Source: Paraescarpia echinospica
Taxonomy: Eukaryota; Annelida; Polychaeta; Sabellida; Siboglinidae
Direction of reading: 5' to 3'
Assembly: GCA_020002185.1 (NCBI GenBank)
Contig: CM034537.1
Span: 10,154,677 to 10,218,676, forward strand
Length of the DNA stretch: 64,000 nt
The notes under the pieces are model-generated. The model searched no databases, was not told the origin of the DNA, and saw only the letters and a list, made by a program, of their open reading frames with translations. Below, in pieces: positions 31,646-43,349 of the stretch. Numbering within the stretch: position 1 is the first letter of the stretch; every line of letters starts with the position of its first letter. A program made the translations under genes and the position numbers.

Positions 31646-33091
31646 ATGTCGGGCGACCAAGTCTCCCACCAGCTCGCCTCGCTGCCAACCAAGCATACAT
31701 TCAGCGGCGACAGGGTCCTCTTGGTGGACAACCTCAGTGAGAACGACATCCCGGCATTCTACACGGCCATGAGGGGACGCTGCGAGGACGCGAACGAGAC
31801 GAGACAGCCGTTTGGAGAGGACGAGTTCCCGGATGAAGATTCGTTTCGAGAGTTTCTCAAGCACTGCTACGTCGTCGTGGTGCGCGATGCCGACCAGACG
31901 GTACTCGCATCTTTCTTCAGCAGTACCACGACTAGTGTATGCTGTTTGCGAAAATGACCCATTGGCCAAGTTACACAATAAGCATATTGAATGTGCACAC
32001 CATTTTGTAAACCGGAATCTACCCTTGTAACTTATCTGAAATTACAATTGGACATGATCAAACTTGGCATGAAACGATGCTTAATTGCGCCGAATTTTGT
32101 TGATAGCAAGATATATGTTCTTATGTCATAATAAGCATGACGATGATTACCAATGATAGATAAATGGCTAGATGTTACATTTTGTTGTCACAATACTAAG
32201 GCATTGGCCTATTTACTTGGAATAACACATAGGACCTAAAACAACCTCTCTTCTGTTCCCTCTGGCTTGTCCTCTCTTTGCTGCAAGTGTGCCTCTTGCC
32301 AGCCTAACAGCCTTCGATTTTTCCCATGTGGTTCGTCTCCTTGTTACGTTTGACTTGCCCATTTCTCTTCCCTTCTGTGGTCCAAGTTAACGCAGTCATC
32401 GCTGGCAGATCGTCGTTCATTTTGAAGCCATGTCGGAGACATTTCCACTTTCTCCTTTCAGGACGTTCCGACGTACGGCTTCTTTTCGGCCGCCCGCATT
32501 CAGCGCACGGACAAGCCGATGTTTGCCGACCTGCGAGTGGCGGCGTTCTCGACGTCCGTGGCCCAGGACCGCCGCTTCCACGAGGAGATGTTGGAGCTGC
32601 TGTTGAAGTTGGTGGCGGAGGCTGGGTACGCCGGCTGTATGCAGACGATCTTCTCGAGTGACACCATGGCGCTACAAGCCGCCACGTCCGTCGGCTTCTT
32701 GCCCGTGCTCTACGCCCCGCAGAACGGCACCGTCGCCGGCACACGCTGTGACTCCGTCATGTTCTTCAGGTGGCTCAATGACGATGCCCGCAAGGTCGGT
32801 AGCGACATTTTCTCAGTCCCTTTTGCACGTCTGATTGTTGACAGTACGACAGAAAGTTCTTTATATACAATGGACTCTCGCTATAAGGAACAAGTTGGGA
32901 CTTGGTCAAACGTTTCCTTACATCCGATGTTCTTTTCATCAATGTGTACAAGAAAACGTCAGCCAACAAAAAAACTGGATACCATGACAACATGGTTTGG
33001 AATGATCGTCACAGAGCTGTTACAAGACATGCACAAGCGAAGAATTTGGATGATCATGATCGCCAACGCCTGCAACAGGCACGGCCCCTAG
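31646..33091 (+). CDS. GNAT-family acetyltransferase-like gene 1, spliced
   Basis: Exon with start ATG 31646-31936 (preceded by acceptor ATTGCAG at about 31630, so a 5' untranslated exon is likely; donor AGT|GTATGC). Next exon from 32462 (acceptor CTCCTTTCAG), phase 0. Residues include RVLLVDNLSENDIPAFYTAM, HCYVVVVRDADQTVLASFFS, then FADLRVAAFSTS, EMLELLLKLVAEAGYAGC and AATSVGFLPV, the beta4-alpha3-beta5-alpha4 layout of GNAT folds. The acetyl-CoA loop is less canonical than in gene 2. After FFRWLNDDARK (32794) the frame runs on to 33091 through a pogo-type MITE, so the true C-terminus is uncertain: it may splice at 32795. Substrate unknown. Tandem paralogue of gene 2. Confidence 0.7.
32225..32455 (-). 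mobile_element. LINE 3'-end fragment in the intron of GNAT gene 1
   Basis: Minus strand encodes KWKCLRHGFKMNDD..TALTWTTEGKR, the degraded tail of a LINE ORF2 related to the fragment at 59615-60043. It ends within a few bases of the exon acceptor at 32461. Confidence 0.7.
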
Positions 33092-33197
33092 AAGAAGGAA
33101 GTACATAACACAGTGCAGACCACAACGAAGATTTAAATGTAATTCATGTTAAGCAAATTTCCATTATGTGGGGAATTCATATAACGAGAGTCCATTG
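32868..33197. mobile_element. 330-bp pogo/Tc1-mariner-type MITE
   Basis: Terminal inverted repeats CAATGGACTCTCGYTATA with TA target duplication (32866-32867, 33198-33199). The GGACTCTCGTTATA end is typical of pogo/Tigger elements. It contributes the last ~75 codons of the long frame of GNAT gene 1. Confidence 0.8.
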
Positions 33198-33451
33198 TAT
33201 ATAGGTATGTAAACCTTGCCTAGTTGTGTTGTGATTTTGTTATCCGCATGGATTGGCATTTTCAGAGAATGGAAAGATGGAGGCTTGCTAATACACGACA
33301 GATTGCGAAAACTAGGAATGACTGGATAGTGGCAACACCAACCACGGGCCATGACTGACATAAAGACGATGTTGTTGTGTGACGTTTGTGTTTCAATGTC
33401 ACGTGGTTGAAAGAGTATCGTTCTTTTGTGATTTAGCTAGATTGTGGCATG

Positions 33452-33461
33452 AATAAATAAA
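33452..33461 (+). terminator. polyadenylation signals AATAAATAAA
   Basis: Two overlapping AATAAA hexamers downstream of GNAT gene 1 and about 150 bp before the start exon of gene 2. Consistent with the 3' end of gene 1. Confidence 0.5.
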
Positions 33462-33608
33462 ACTATGATGTTTATGTTCTGCTAAATTGATGACAAAATG
33501 TTAATGCCATTGACTATGTCTGGACTCCTCTAACCTTATATTTTGTATTATTTGGTGTCAGCATTAAAGCGCTGTCTTCTTTTCTTTTGACCTACCGCTT
33601 CGTAGAAT

Positions 33609-35345
33609 ATGGCACTGGACAAAGAACGCGATATGCCAGGAAAGCTGCTCTTTCCCACTTACACGGAGCGCCCTCTGTTGACTTACCTGCCAAAGACACG
33701 CACCCTGGCGAATGGTCGCGAAGTTAGTGTGCGCTACATGGAGGAGAAAGACGTCCCAGGCACGTATGCGATGTGGGAGGACGCGGTGAAGCGAGGCGCC
33801 GGCTACGCCCTTGGTGAGCTGCCACCAGTTGAGGCGATGTACGCCACCATCCAGGCGGACGGAAACCTCGGCAGCTTCATCTTCGAAACGCTGCCTGAAT
33901 GCAAGCTTGCGGGCGCCATGAATATAAACCCTCAGTGTTTCTGGTAAGTGGCTTCTACACCCTGCGACATGTGCAAGAAGTATTGTATATGTCATGTGTA
34001 TATATATATATATACAGGTCCGAAGCAAACGCTGTATTGTCACGTTGATCTTGGTAAAAAGTATATATTATCTTGTACAATTTACACTTCTGTTGACTTC
34101 ATCTTTATTTTACGCTTTCTGGGCTTCCCATTAATCCCTATAGACGCTTCTGCATACCTTGGTGAGATTGTATATAGTTACGTACTCAGTCCACGTGTTC
34201 TTAGGCACACACGGCGGGGGCAATCCTCTATGTCTAGCACCAGCCAGGCAGGTTCTGGGTCTTTTTTTTCTGGTGCTTTTTGCAGTAGTTAGTTGGCAAG
34301 TTTCGTTTGGGCGTCCTCTTTTTCTCTTTCCTGATTGTTTGCAATATCCTGCCGTCTTTGGTGTTCTTGTTGGAGACAATCTGAGGACATGGTACTCTAA
34401 GCTCAATCTTCTTTTCAATATTGTTCATTTTATCCTTGACTCTTTAGTCACTTTCTTAGGACTTTCTTTTTCAGATCAAGCTAATCTAAGATGGAAGCTC
34501 GTAAATGTCACGCCATTAATGAGATTACACAGACCTGTGGCAATATGGGCTTCACAACAGCCCATCAACTAGTATGATTTAATATATTTGTATTTATTAT
34601 TAGCACCACAGTGATATCCAGCATTTGTTGCTGCAGGCATCAGCATTAGTAATACTGTTTAGTTTCTCCTCATCAGAGAGAGGGAGACGATGAATCCTCT
34701 TTTGTTGTTATCACGTTATACACGTTATTTTTGTTTTGTTCTGGGTGCAGGGGCCAGCACCATATATGCAGTGCATGTAACTGTGCAATATTAACAGCTG
34801 CGCTATAGTAACTTTCCTGTTATTCATTGCATAAACATTGGACTGTAGTCCTAAAATCATTGTAAGCTGTACTGAATTCAATTTCGTTAATATTACAAAA
34901 CATATTTTTGGCTTAAGGAAACTGAATTATATTCGTCGAGGTTCTAGATGATCTCCCTGGTTCTAGACGATGTCTCCATGATATTGTAGATATGTTGAAC
35001 TCTATGTCTGTGCAACCACACTAAGGTTGTGTTCTGTTCTACTCTAGTCGAACAGCTACTCCCGCTGTCGCCGATCTCTTCCTCATGGTGGATCCGGCTT
35101 TCTACGGCCAGGGACTCGCCACGGAGATGATCAAGCTCTACTTCCGGTTCGCGAGCGACATGGGCTACAGCGGCTGCGCGACGGATGTGTTCGCCAACAA
35201 CGCCGCCATGCTTCATATCTTGCAGAAACAAGGCATGCATGTCATTGGCTGTGTGCCGTTGAGCGGTTTTGTTAAGAACGCCGGGTGTCTCGACAGTTAT
35301 ATGTACTACAAGGAACTCTCAAGAGATAAGCTCGTTGACTTATGA
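33609..35345 (+). CDS. GNAT-family N-acetyltransferase-like gene 2, spliced
   Basis: Two coding exons: 33609-33943 (donor TTCTG|GTAAGT) and 35048-35345 (acceptor CTACTCTAG). The split codon TG|T joins in phase to give 210 residues. Exon 1 has VSVRYMEEKDVPGTYAMW (beta1-alpha1) and LAGAMNINP (beta4). Exon 2 has LFLMVDPAFYGQGLATEMIK, which contains the acetyl-CoA-binding pattern Q-x-x-G-x-G/A, then MGYSGCATDVFANNAAM and LQKQGMHVIG (alpha4-beta6). Length suits a single-domain cytosolic GNAT, transferring an acetyl group from acetyl-CoA. The substrate cannot be told. The start ATG follows a possible acceptor (CGCTTCGTAG), so a 5' untranslated exon is likely. AATAAA at 35398 marks the end. Confidence 0.82.
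34180..34430 (-). mobile_element. LINE 3'-end fragment in the intron of GNAT gene 2
   Basis: Minus strand encodes SGKRKRGRPNETC, the GKRKRGRP tail motif of RTE-type and related LINE ORF2 proteins. Both tandem GNAT genes thus carry a same-orientation LINE tail in the corresponding intron. Confidence 0.6.
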
Positions 35346-35397
35346 TTTTTGTTAATGCATGTAACATATTGTTGGTTTAATTGATGTATATCGTCAT

Positions 35398-35403
35398 AAT
35401 AAA
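35398..35403 (+). terminator. polyadenylation signal AATAAA
   Basis: 53 bp after the GNAT gene 2 stop codon. Confidence 0.65.
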
Positions 35404-35409
35404 TCACCT

Positions 35410-36778
35410 AAGATATTTCTTAAAAGAATCTGAACAATTACTGTTGGTTCGCCTTCATAGTCAGTAGGAATATATAAAACATTTAAGATTACAGAAACGT
35501 AGCTGTTGTTAATACGAACCTGTTAAGAAGTGTTGGGCGGTACCAAACGCTGCAAAAAGCATTTATACTTAACTAAGAAGTGTCTACGCAACACATACAT
35601 AAGCACGCGAGCACGTACATACTTACGCACTCATGCACACACACACACACACACACTTCCAAAAATCAAGTTATGGTTGGCAGGAATTTTGATGTAAGCC
35701 TAGTAAACGACTAAAATGTATCCAGGCACACACAATGGTCCGTTCACGAGAACCGCCTATAATCTGATATTCGTACCGTAGTTCCTCTACAATCGTCATT
35801 GAAGAAATTGACTCGCTTAACGTCGGGTTGCAAAATTAAATAGTTTTATTTACGCCCTGTTCATATGCTTTTATGTTCTTTGTGCATAATGTTTGCCTGA
35901 CTTTGATCGCGTACCGCAATCCACTTGTACAAACACATCAATAGACAATAACTCGTTGTATTTGGGAAGACTAATAACGCAGCAATTTATCAACTCGAAT
36001 AAATGTGAGGCTTTACTTTGGCATCACCAGTTACAAGAATGTGTAATTTGCCAATTATTGTTTCTCAGTGCCCGAGTGCCGACGTTTAAACCCATACTGG
36101 ATACTGAAGATGCAAATGTTTTTGCAAGATCAGCATGTGAAATAAGATAGAATGTTAAATATTCCTGAATTGCATGATCACATATTACAAAACACCTACA
36201 ACAGAAGGCGATGTAGACATTCTGTTACACGTTAATCGTCAACGTGAAACAATCAACTGCACGTACAAATGCCCAATGGAGTCGGAACTGTGTGGGTTGG
36301 AGGTGGGAACTAAGCCCCACTGTTTTTGGGTGGGAGTTTGATATAATAATTATGTTTAGCTCCACAATATATCAGTAAGGGGGTGCAATTGGATGTTTTA
36401 GTGCCTCAGCCGGGGGAAGTTGGAGGGTTTTGATGAGCCTCAAGCCCTCAACCATGGGGTGCAGTATTTCTGAGGGTTTTTGTGAGCCTCAGCCCCCCCC
36501 CCCCCACATTAATCACGTTCCGACCCCTAAGATACATGTTAACAGCATGTCAATGAGGCTGTACAAAAATAAACAAGCATAAGTATAGTATAAATCACAT
36601 TGAACATGTTAGCGACATCTCGCACATTACCAACAGTACGCTACTGACAGAAATAACGTGCGGCGCCCTAGCTGTTTAATTAAGGTAGACTTCGCTAGGT
36701 AGCGCCTCTGAGCTGTGTCTCTCCCGCCATTCCAAAATGTACAACTAGTGCAAGTGGTATAATAAACGTCTCTCTCTC

Positions 36779-36839
<61 letters not shown>

Positions 36840-37810
36840 TGCGCACACACACAGACACGCAATTGCTTCACTCAAACTACATTCTAATTTACAATCGAAT
36901 GTGCAACTGCTATGTGAAAACCTGGTCAGTAAATTTAACTAAACCGCTATAATGTTCCAACATTACGTGTAACTCAAAAGACCATCGCACTGTTTTATAG
37001 AAGTGTATACTTGCTACTGCTACGACGCGCCGTCTTTATACACAGCATCTCCCATATGCCTACACTAACAGGCCGCGCCATCACGTACTAACATCTACAG
37101 TCACACACCAGCTAAACTAATGTACCAATGTTTGCCATTATATACAAATACATTATTAACTTTAAAACAAGTATGCCCGAATAATGAGAAACACGGTGCT
37201 CCAAATGTAACTCATTAAAGTTGTTCGTTGTGGCTACGGCCACACCATACCGTCTTAACGGTGCCGACTAGTCCCTGCCTAGGTCAGTCATGCGTGGAAG
37301 AAACACCTTAGTACCTTAGTTGGTAGTTTGTCGCGGTCTACGTGATCATGGAGCATGTCCTTTACCAGGTTAATTTGTTTAGCTACCACATATTGTGTTG
37401 TTGAATGAATATCACATACCGTCGGTTGAGTTCCAAGTGCATAAAAGAATAAACTACGTCACCTAATTAAACATGTGTCAACCAGATGCCATGAGTTATG
37501 TGGATCTCAGCGAGACCAGGCGGAAACACGTACGTTCTCGTAGAATGAAGAAACTACAGTAATTCATAAAAGTGTGCGTTACGGTCTTTTGTGTTATTAT
37601 CTAACACGTAGTCAATCGTAATACGTGTAAAACAACAGTATACATTGGAAGGTTTTCTCAACTCATTTAAACAAACTTCAGTATATTCTTGGTATGTAAC
37701 ACTGCGATAGACGTCTTTCACAGTGGAGGCTCTACCGTGTCGTTGGTCGTATCACGAAACATCACACAAGTTTCTCTGGATTGCTTCCTCGGTTGAGAAC
37801 GTTATCATCC
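35410..37810. other. intergenic with simple repeats, no gene seen
   Basis: (AC)n at 35638-35656, an 11-C run at about 36491, (CT)n at 36769-36836. The 3' untranslated region of the minus-strand NTPDase gene must lie just below 37817, but its polyA signal was not fixed. Confidence 0.5.
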
Positions 37811-37816
37811 GTAATA

Positions 37817-37983
37817 TCAATGCAATGTGCCGAGGACGGCGAACAGCAAGACCCAGACGACGACAGCCGGCGTGAACCGGGTCGTGTCCGCACCGCTCTC
37901 AGACGCTCCAGTCCTGACGACGGGCGCACAAGGCGCTGGTTCTCTCCGCTCGTGCTCGTAGATGATTGCGCCCAGTGCCCACT
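37817..37983 (-). CDS. ENTPD: ectonucleoside triphosphate diphosphohydrolase (NTPDase), last coding exon
   Basis: Acceptor ATTTGTAG then AG-TGG: the exon encodes WALGAIIYEHE, the last apyrase conserved region (WxLG), then a Ser/Thr/Ala-rich linker and a hydrophobic end FTPAVVVWVLLFAVLGTLH followed by TGA. The hydrophobic C-terminus fits either the C-terminal membrane helix of NTPDase1/2/3/8 or a GPI-attachment signal, since almost no cytoplasmic tail follows. GC-rich relative to its AT-rich surroundings. It enters in phase 1, so the missing exon that precedes it must end one base into a codon. Confidence 0.75.
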
Positions 37984-37989
37984 CTACAA

Positions 37990-38890
37990 ATACACATTTC
38001 AATCGGTCGGTGACATACTTGTGATGAGGTGTCAAGCTTACTGCTTGGAAAGTAATAGTAATGGATAAAGTAAGTAATAGACATGGATAAAATTTAAAAT
38101 TGGGTTTCTATTACAACATACAATGGCACTCTTGATAACAACATTTTGTAAAAAGTCCTCATTATGCTGCAACCGTTCCCTTTATTACAAAAGCAGCAAG
38201 GAAATATCGTCCTAATTCTTTAAATTGACACGTCCGTTTTTGAGGAAGGACAGGTTGTTGACTATGTAGGTTGGACAAACATCGATGAACAGAGATGAAC
38301 GGCGACATACCAGTAGGAATATAGACACGCATTGTTCAAGTGGTCATTTGTTGGAGGGAGTGGAACTGACATTGAACGCATAGTCTGGGGAAGACCAAAT
38401 CCACGTTCTCACAGAGAACATAAACCTAGCGAACCATCATGATTTGTAACGTTTACTTTTGTTTAACAACGAATGAGTGGATTTGAATGAGTGGGCGAAT
38501 TGGCAACGTTAGAGAAGCACACATTATTTTACAGGTAACCAAAATATTGAGTCGCGCAAAGAGCAGACTTCCGTTACAGGGGGTCGTCGTTGTGGATGAT
38601 GGCTCCTGCAAGACATAGTCTATTTAATTGGCATAACATACAGCTAAATCATTACTACCTAATCCTAGTTAGTAATTATATATAGTTATTCCGATGTAAC
38701 GTATCTTATGTGTCGGGTTCGAAAGAGGCGAACTAATTTTTGTTTGTGTTCTGTGGTAAACAGTTTAGTGATATTAATCTTACGGGGCAGTAGGAAATTC
38801 TGAAGTAAGCTCAAACCGATTTCAATGCTGGTATGTGGGTTTTGACAACCGGAAGTGTAGTCACAAGCGGCACGAGAGCGCGTGGTAGTG
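37990..38890. other. NTPDase intron, no further feature
   Basis: No exon recognised on either strand. Confidence 0.4.
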
Positions 38891-38895
38891 TTTCT

Positions 38896-39022
38896 TTTGC
38901 ACGTGTCGTGCACGTGTCGTGCACGTGTTGTGTATGTGTTGTGCACGTGTTGTGTGCACGTGTCGTGCACGTGTTGTGCACGTGTCGTGCACGTGTTGTG
39001 CATGTGTTGTGCACGTGTGCAT
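38896..39022. repeat. ~11-13-bp minisatellite of E-box palindromes
   Basis: Units such as GTGCACGTGTCGT and GTGCACGTGTTGT contain nine exact CACGTG E-boxes in about 120 bp, plus two near matches (TATGTG, CATGTG). Open frames across it in several frames are artefacts of the repeat. Confidence 0.9.
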
Positions 39023-39029
39023 GCTTCGT

Positions 39030-39515
39030 TGTCAAACTTAGACCACACTGTATTCTTTACCTGGTTCGCCGCCGTTTACGTTGAATCCAGAACTAAATTT
39101 CGCCGTCGCTTTAAACCGGTAGATTTCTTTAAACAGCACTTCCATGTATACCCCGATGGTACAGTCGATCGACAAGAAATTGCCGTTTCGGCCAGTTTCT
39201 TGTTTCACTTCGTCCAAAGTCTACAAATCAAAAAGGGTCTGTATTAATCATGCGGCTATTGACATAATAACCTCTATTTGAACGAATGGTATTTCAGCGA
39301 GCGTACGTTTCTGATTTATCAGTTCTGATCAGTAAGACGCCGGACTACGTGGGATGGTTATTTGAGTATGATTAGACCGACAGACTACCAAAGAAAGACA
39401 GATATGTTGGAGAAATATCAAAGTAGCAGGAAAGGGGGAAGACTGCACATGAGATGGGATTGAGGAGAGCATGATATGGGATTTGGGAATGACAGAGGAA
39501 AATTGGAGAGAGATG
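39030..39515. other. NTPDase intron, no exon recognised
   Basis: No supported feature. Confidence 0.4.
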
Positions 39516-39518
39516 GTT

Positions 39519-39521
<3 letters not shown>

Positions 39522-39596
<75 letters not shown>

Positions 39597-39860
39597 GAAT
39601 CACCGAGAGAACGGAACTGAGGGGAGACTGGCAGACAGACAGACAGACAGACATACAGGGAGAGAGACAGACAAACATACAGACAGACAGGAAGACAGAC
39701 AGACAGACAGACATACAGGGAGAGAGACAGACAAACATACAGACAGACAGACAGACAGACAGGGAGGAAGAGCGAGAGAGAGAGGGAGAGAGGGAGAGAG
39801 CGAGAGCGAGAGAGAGAGAGAGAGAGAGAGAAAGGGAAAGAGAGAGAGGGGGGAGGGAGA
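39522..39860. repeat. (AG)n - (GACA)n compound microsatellite
   Basis: (AG)n 39522-39594, then GACA-rich units with an exact 60-bp duplication (ending at 39660 and 39720), then a second AG-rich tract 39770-39860. Long open frames on both strands reflect the repeats. Confidence 0.92.
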
Positions 39861-39869
39861 TTGCGGGTA

Positions 39870-42365
39870 TTCTGTTTGTAAGACATGCCAGTCATTCGAA
39901 ATTAATCAACGAGAATCCAAAACAGGTTTACAATAAACAATTGAAAGAGTTGACATTTGTGTATCTCCCGCACTGGCATGCATAACGATAATGATATACT
40001 AAAAATACACGTCCTAGACGACTAGTCAAAAGCATGTTATATAACTGGTCACTGCGTGATTACATGTGTGACCTGTCCGACATTTAAAAAAACACATTCG
40101 TCGTGTCTGTCGAAGTCTTGATGCACTAATAGAGGTCCGTATGCTGCGGGGATGCGATGGGGGGGGGGCTAAGCTCCTCTGTTGAGGTAAAATAGTTATG
40201 TTTGACGGAAAAGAGTTCCACCGGAGGTTCCGATCGATTTAAAAATGAACAGAACCCCTTCCCCCGGTCTTTCGACGTCATGTTCGATAGCATCGAAGTG
40301 TTGAGTGTGACAAATATCTAGAACGTCATCGCAACAAATCTACAACAACACTCCGCCCCCGTCTTCCGACGCCAAGTCTCTGGTGGGTTAGAACGGTAGT
40401 AGGATGAACGCGTAATACAAACGCATGGCGAGCGTAGACGTCGCTACGCAAATACGTTTACGTAATTAAAGAATTCTAACCCACGTGACGTAATTTGTTA
40501 GTTACGTAAAATCCGTCAAGACGGGAAACGGAAAAAACGTTTTCAAGCACCGAAAGTCGGAATGATAGAGTACGTTGTCTTTTCTGTGTAGTACATTTAT
40601 AAGATGGTGTAACTGTAGTGCGTTACTGTGATGTCTCCAATTTGGTTTTCATTCGTATTCAGAATTCTGCATTTTGTGACATAATCAGGCTCGATCAGGA
40701 CCAAACAGTCACACACCATTGATAATAAATGGCACAGTAAAACAATAACGTACTTTTAGACGTTTGATTGTGACTTGATTTATTAGAATTATTAGTTTTC
40801 GACATCCTGACCATTTACCTTGTCATTGTATTTATTTGTGACCGTCTTAACTTAAGTAAAGTATCAGTATTACATTTTTAACGTAATTTTTGTAGTAACA
40901 TTGTTGGGTACTGTGAGATTCTTCAAGTATACCACTTTGCGAATACCTTCTGAATATACCACTACATAATAATATTGTTGATTGTAATTGCAAATGTTTA
41001 CCCAAACAATTGCCTTTTTCATTTAAAACGGTCCGCCACTTCACATACTAATGATGTGATATCCGAATACAAATGAGAATAATTACATACCAACAAGGTC
41101 AACAAAATGTCGTCGAACTTATCACGACCCAACCCTTTACGTGATTGTCGCTATGTTGAACAAACGATGCGTGCCAACAATTATAAAACGGCTTTAGTGA
41201 CGTCTACGTGCCACATATCGACAAGAGGAGAGGTACGGGAAGTTTGAACAAGATTGAACAGGACTGAACAGGAATACTGTCCAAAGCAACTAACCATACA
41301 TATGTCAAGTGGATTTGAACGCTATTCACGTATTGACATACCAACGATTGGTTCATTTACGTGTACTTATCGGATATCTCTCGAATTTGTTTTAATATTT
41401 AATGTCCATATTTACACCGGCTTTTATACAAAACACGGATTTAGAGTTGGCGTCATTGAACCTTCAGAAATGGTTTCGCGTATCCAAGTTGCAAGCATCA
41501 GTACTATTCCCGGAGAAAGCAGATTGATTGACAATTGTGTAACTCAATCTGTTTCTTGATTCGTTGCGTGATCTTGTATATATTATTTTAAGTTGTCTGC
41601 GTACCGAAATAAATGTATCCTTTCTACCTATCAATACACTGTCTTGCCATGAACGTATTTGCTACAATGACTCCTTTTATGGGCGTTATAAGACTGCGCG
41701 CGCTGATTTGATTGTTTCTTGCTCCAATGCATCAACCACCATAGATAAATCTATCAACCACTCTTACACTATTTGTCTTTTAATATAGCGGTTTTATTTG
41801 AGCCATACGATCGGTCATTTCACCTACATGTTCCGCCTTGTCATGGTGTGTCACTAAATCGAATGTTTATTAAATGAAGACGTTGACGAGATTTTAATTG
41901 CGGCTGCAGTCCAGATCAATATGTCTGATGTGGTGAAGTCGTCAGTTTATGGACAGACTAATCAGTCTAACGTCAGACATGAATACGCCACCGCTGAGCT
42001 TTCTTGGGGGTTAGACAAGACAAACGCGACCACAAATGTTCGCATCTAACGGTCTGTATAAAGCGCCATGTGTGCCAAGTTGGATAGCAGGTGGCTTTCC
42101 CGAATTATAGTGCGTCTTTAAAGCTTGATGTAAAACGGATGGCATGCTGATCGCGTACTAAATTCACTGACGGATCTTTTGTGGATCCCGTATTAAACGG
42201 GATTCAGTTGCTGAGGTACGACGTGACGCGATGTACGAATACTCATGACTGCCGTATCTGAAGCGGTAGCCAATATCACTTGGGTCATATTCGTATAGTA
42301 CTTGATAGTGTACTTGATGCTGGGTATTCGTGTTTTCGTGGATCTGCATACGAGTATTGCGCAGC
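39870..42365. other. NTPDase intron, no exon recognised
   Basis: A G9 run at about 40160. A 101-codon open frame at 41254-41559 shows no family features. The exon coding the YCF..YI..LL region of NTPDases should lie somewhere between 37983 and 43350 but was not identified. Confidence 0.4.
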
Positions 42366-42366
42366 T

Positions 42367-42585
42367 TTCAAGATACACATGTTATACAATATATTAAAGA
42401 TATACATGTTATACATATATTAAAGATACACATGTTATACATATATTAAAGATACACATGTTATACATATATTAAAGATACACATGTTATACATATATTA
42501 AATATACACATGTTATACATATATTAAAGATACACATGTTATACATATATTAAAGATACACATGTTATACATATATTAAAGATTT
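42367..42585. repeat. 26-bp tandem repeat, ~8 copies
   Basis: Unit TAAAGATACACATGTTATAC plus ATATAT, nearly identical between copies. Confidence 0.9.
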
Positions 42586-42591
42586 GCTAAT

Positions 42592-42667
42592 GCCATATTA
42601 TATGTTACAGCAGTAGTAGCAATAAAAATACCATATTATATGTTACAGCAGTAGTAGCAATAAAAAC
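42592..42667. repeat. 38-bp tandem duplication
   Basis: CCATATTATATGTTACAGCA followed by GTAGTAGCAATAAAAA, twice. Confidence 0.9.
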
Positions 42668-42737
42668 GTTTTATAGTGTCATTTTAGTTATGTTGGTCTG
42701 TCCAACGCGCTCTATAACACGGTGTTGTTTTACACGA

Positions 42738-42792
42738 TATGTGTGTGTGCGTGCGTGCGTGCGTGCGTGCGTACGTGCGAGCGTGTGTGTAA
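42738..42792. repeat. (GTGC)n / (GT)n
   Basis: Alternating purine-pyrimidine tract. Confidence 0.85.
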
Positions 42793-42997
42793 CCACACAT
42801 AATCGGTGTAACCTGTTTGAGCAAGACGTGTCTTCAGCGTTGTCATAAAAGACGCACTGCTTGTGTAAGAGACTGTGTAATCTCTCCCTAGTTGTTGTCT
42901 TCGTGCATTGCAACTTGGTAGCTGCTGCCGCCGGTATACAGACAACTTATGACAGATCCAATGCATTTCGTTGGGGACAACGATACATGTATGTAGG

Positions 42998-43093
42998 CTA
43001 TGCACACACACGCTCGCGCACGCACTCACAAACACATACACACGCACACGTACACGTACACACACACACACGCACACACACACGCACACGCTC
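42998..43093. repeat. (AC)n-rich tract
   Basis: CA repeats with CG/TA interruptions. Confidence 0.85.
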
Positions 43094-43175
43094 CGCTGAG
43101 ACAAACTAGGTCCACTCGAGAGAAGAGTTCCGCGCGAGGTTTCAAGAGGGATGTAGTTCGAGGTGTTTGGGAACT

Positions 43176-43229
43176 TCAATGGATGCAGTTGGATGACTCA
43201 GGGGCGAACTGTTGGAGGATGTCGCTAGC
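43176..43229 (-). CDS. NTPDase, possible alternative terminal exon (weak)
   Basis: After a GGTTGCAG acceptor, phase 0 like the preceding donor, the frame reads ASDILQQFAPESSNCIH then TGA. It resembles the start of the post-ACR5 segment (W..i....p) but lacks the Trp and stops early. It may be a decoy, an alternative short C-terminus, or the start of a diverged exon. Confidence 0.25.
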   Translation of the reverse strand, partial: ASDILQQFAPESSNCIH

Positions 43230-43349
43230 CTGCAACCGCCAGTCGAAAAAACGCCCCCACAAAATATCAACCACGCTACTGGCCTGATATCAGTTCAGCA
43301 TTTACCCCTTATGCTTATGCCAACTTGGAACATAGACATTTCGACGTAC

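Noticed and set aside
42730..42960. Missing NTPDase exon (YTVSYTSSASFMTTLKTRL on the minus strand)
   Set aside because: Loosely like YCFSGSYIxTLL, but the conserved Cys is absent and no splice junction fits. Not strong enough to annotate.
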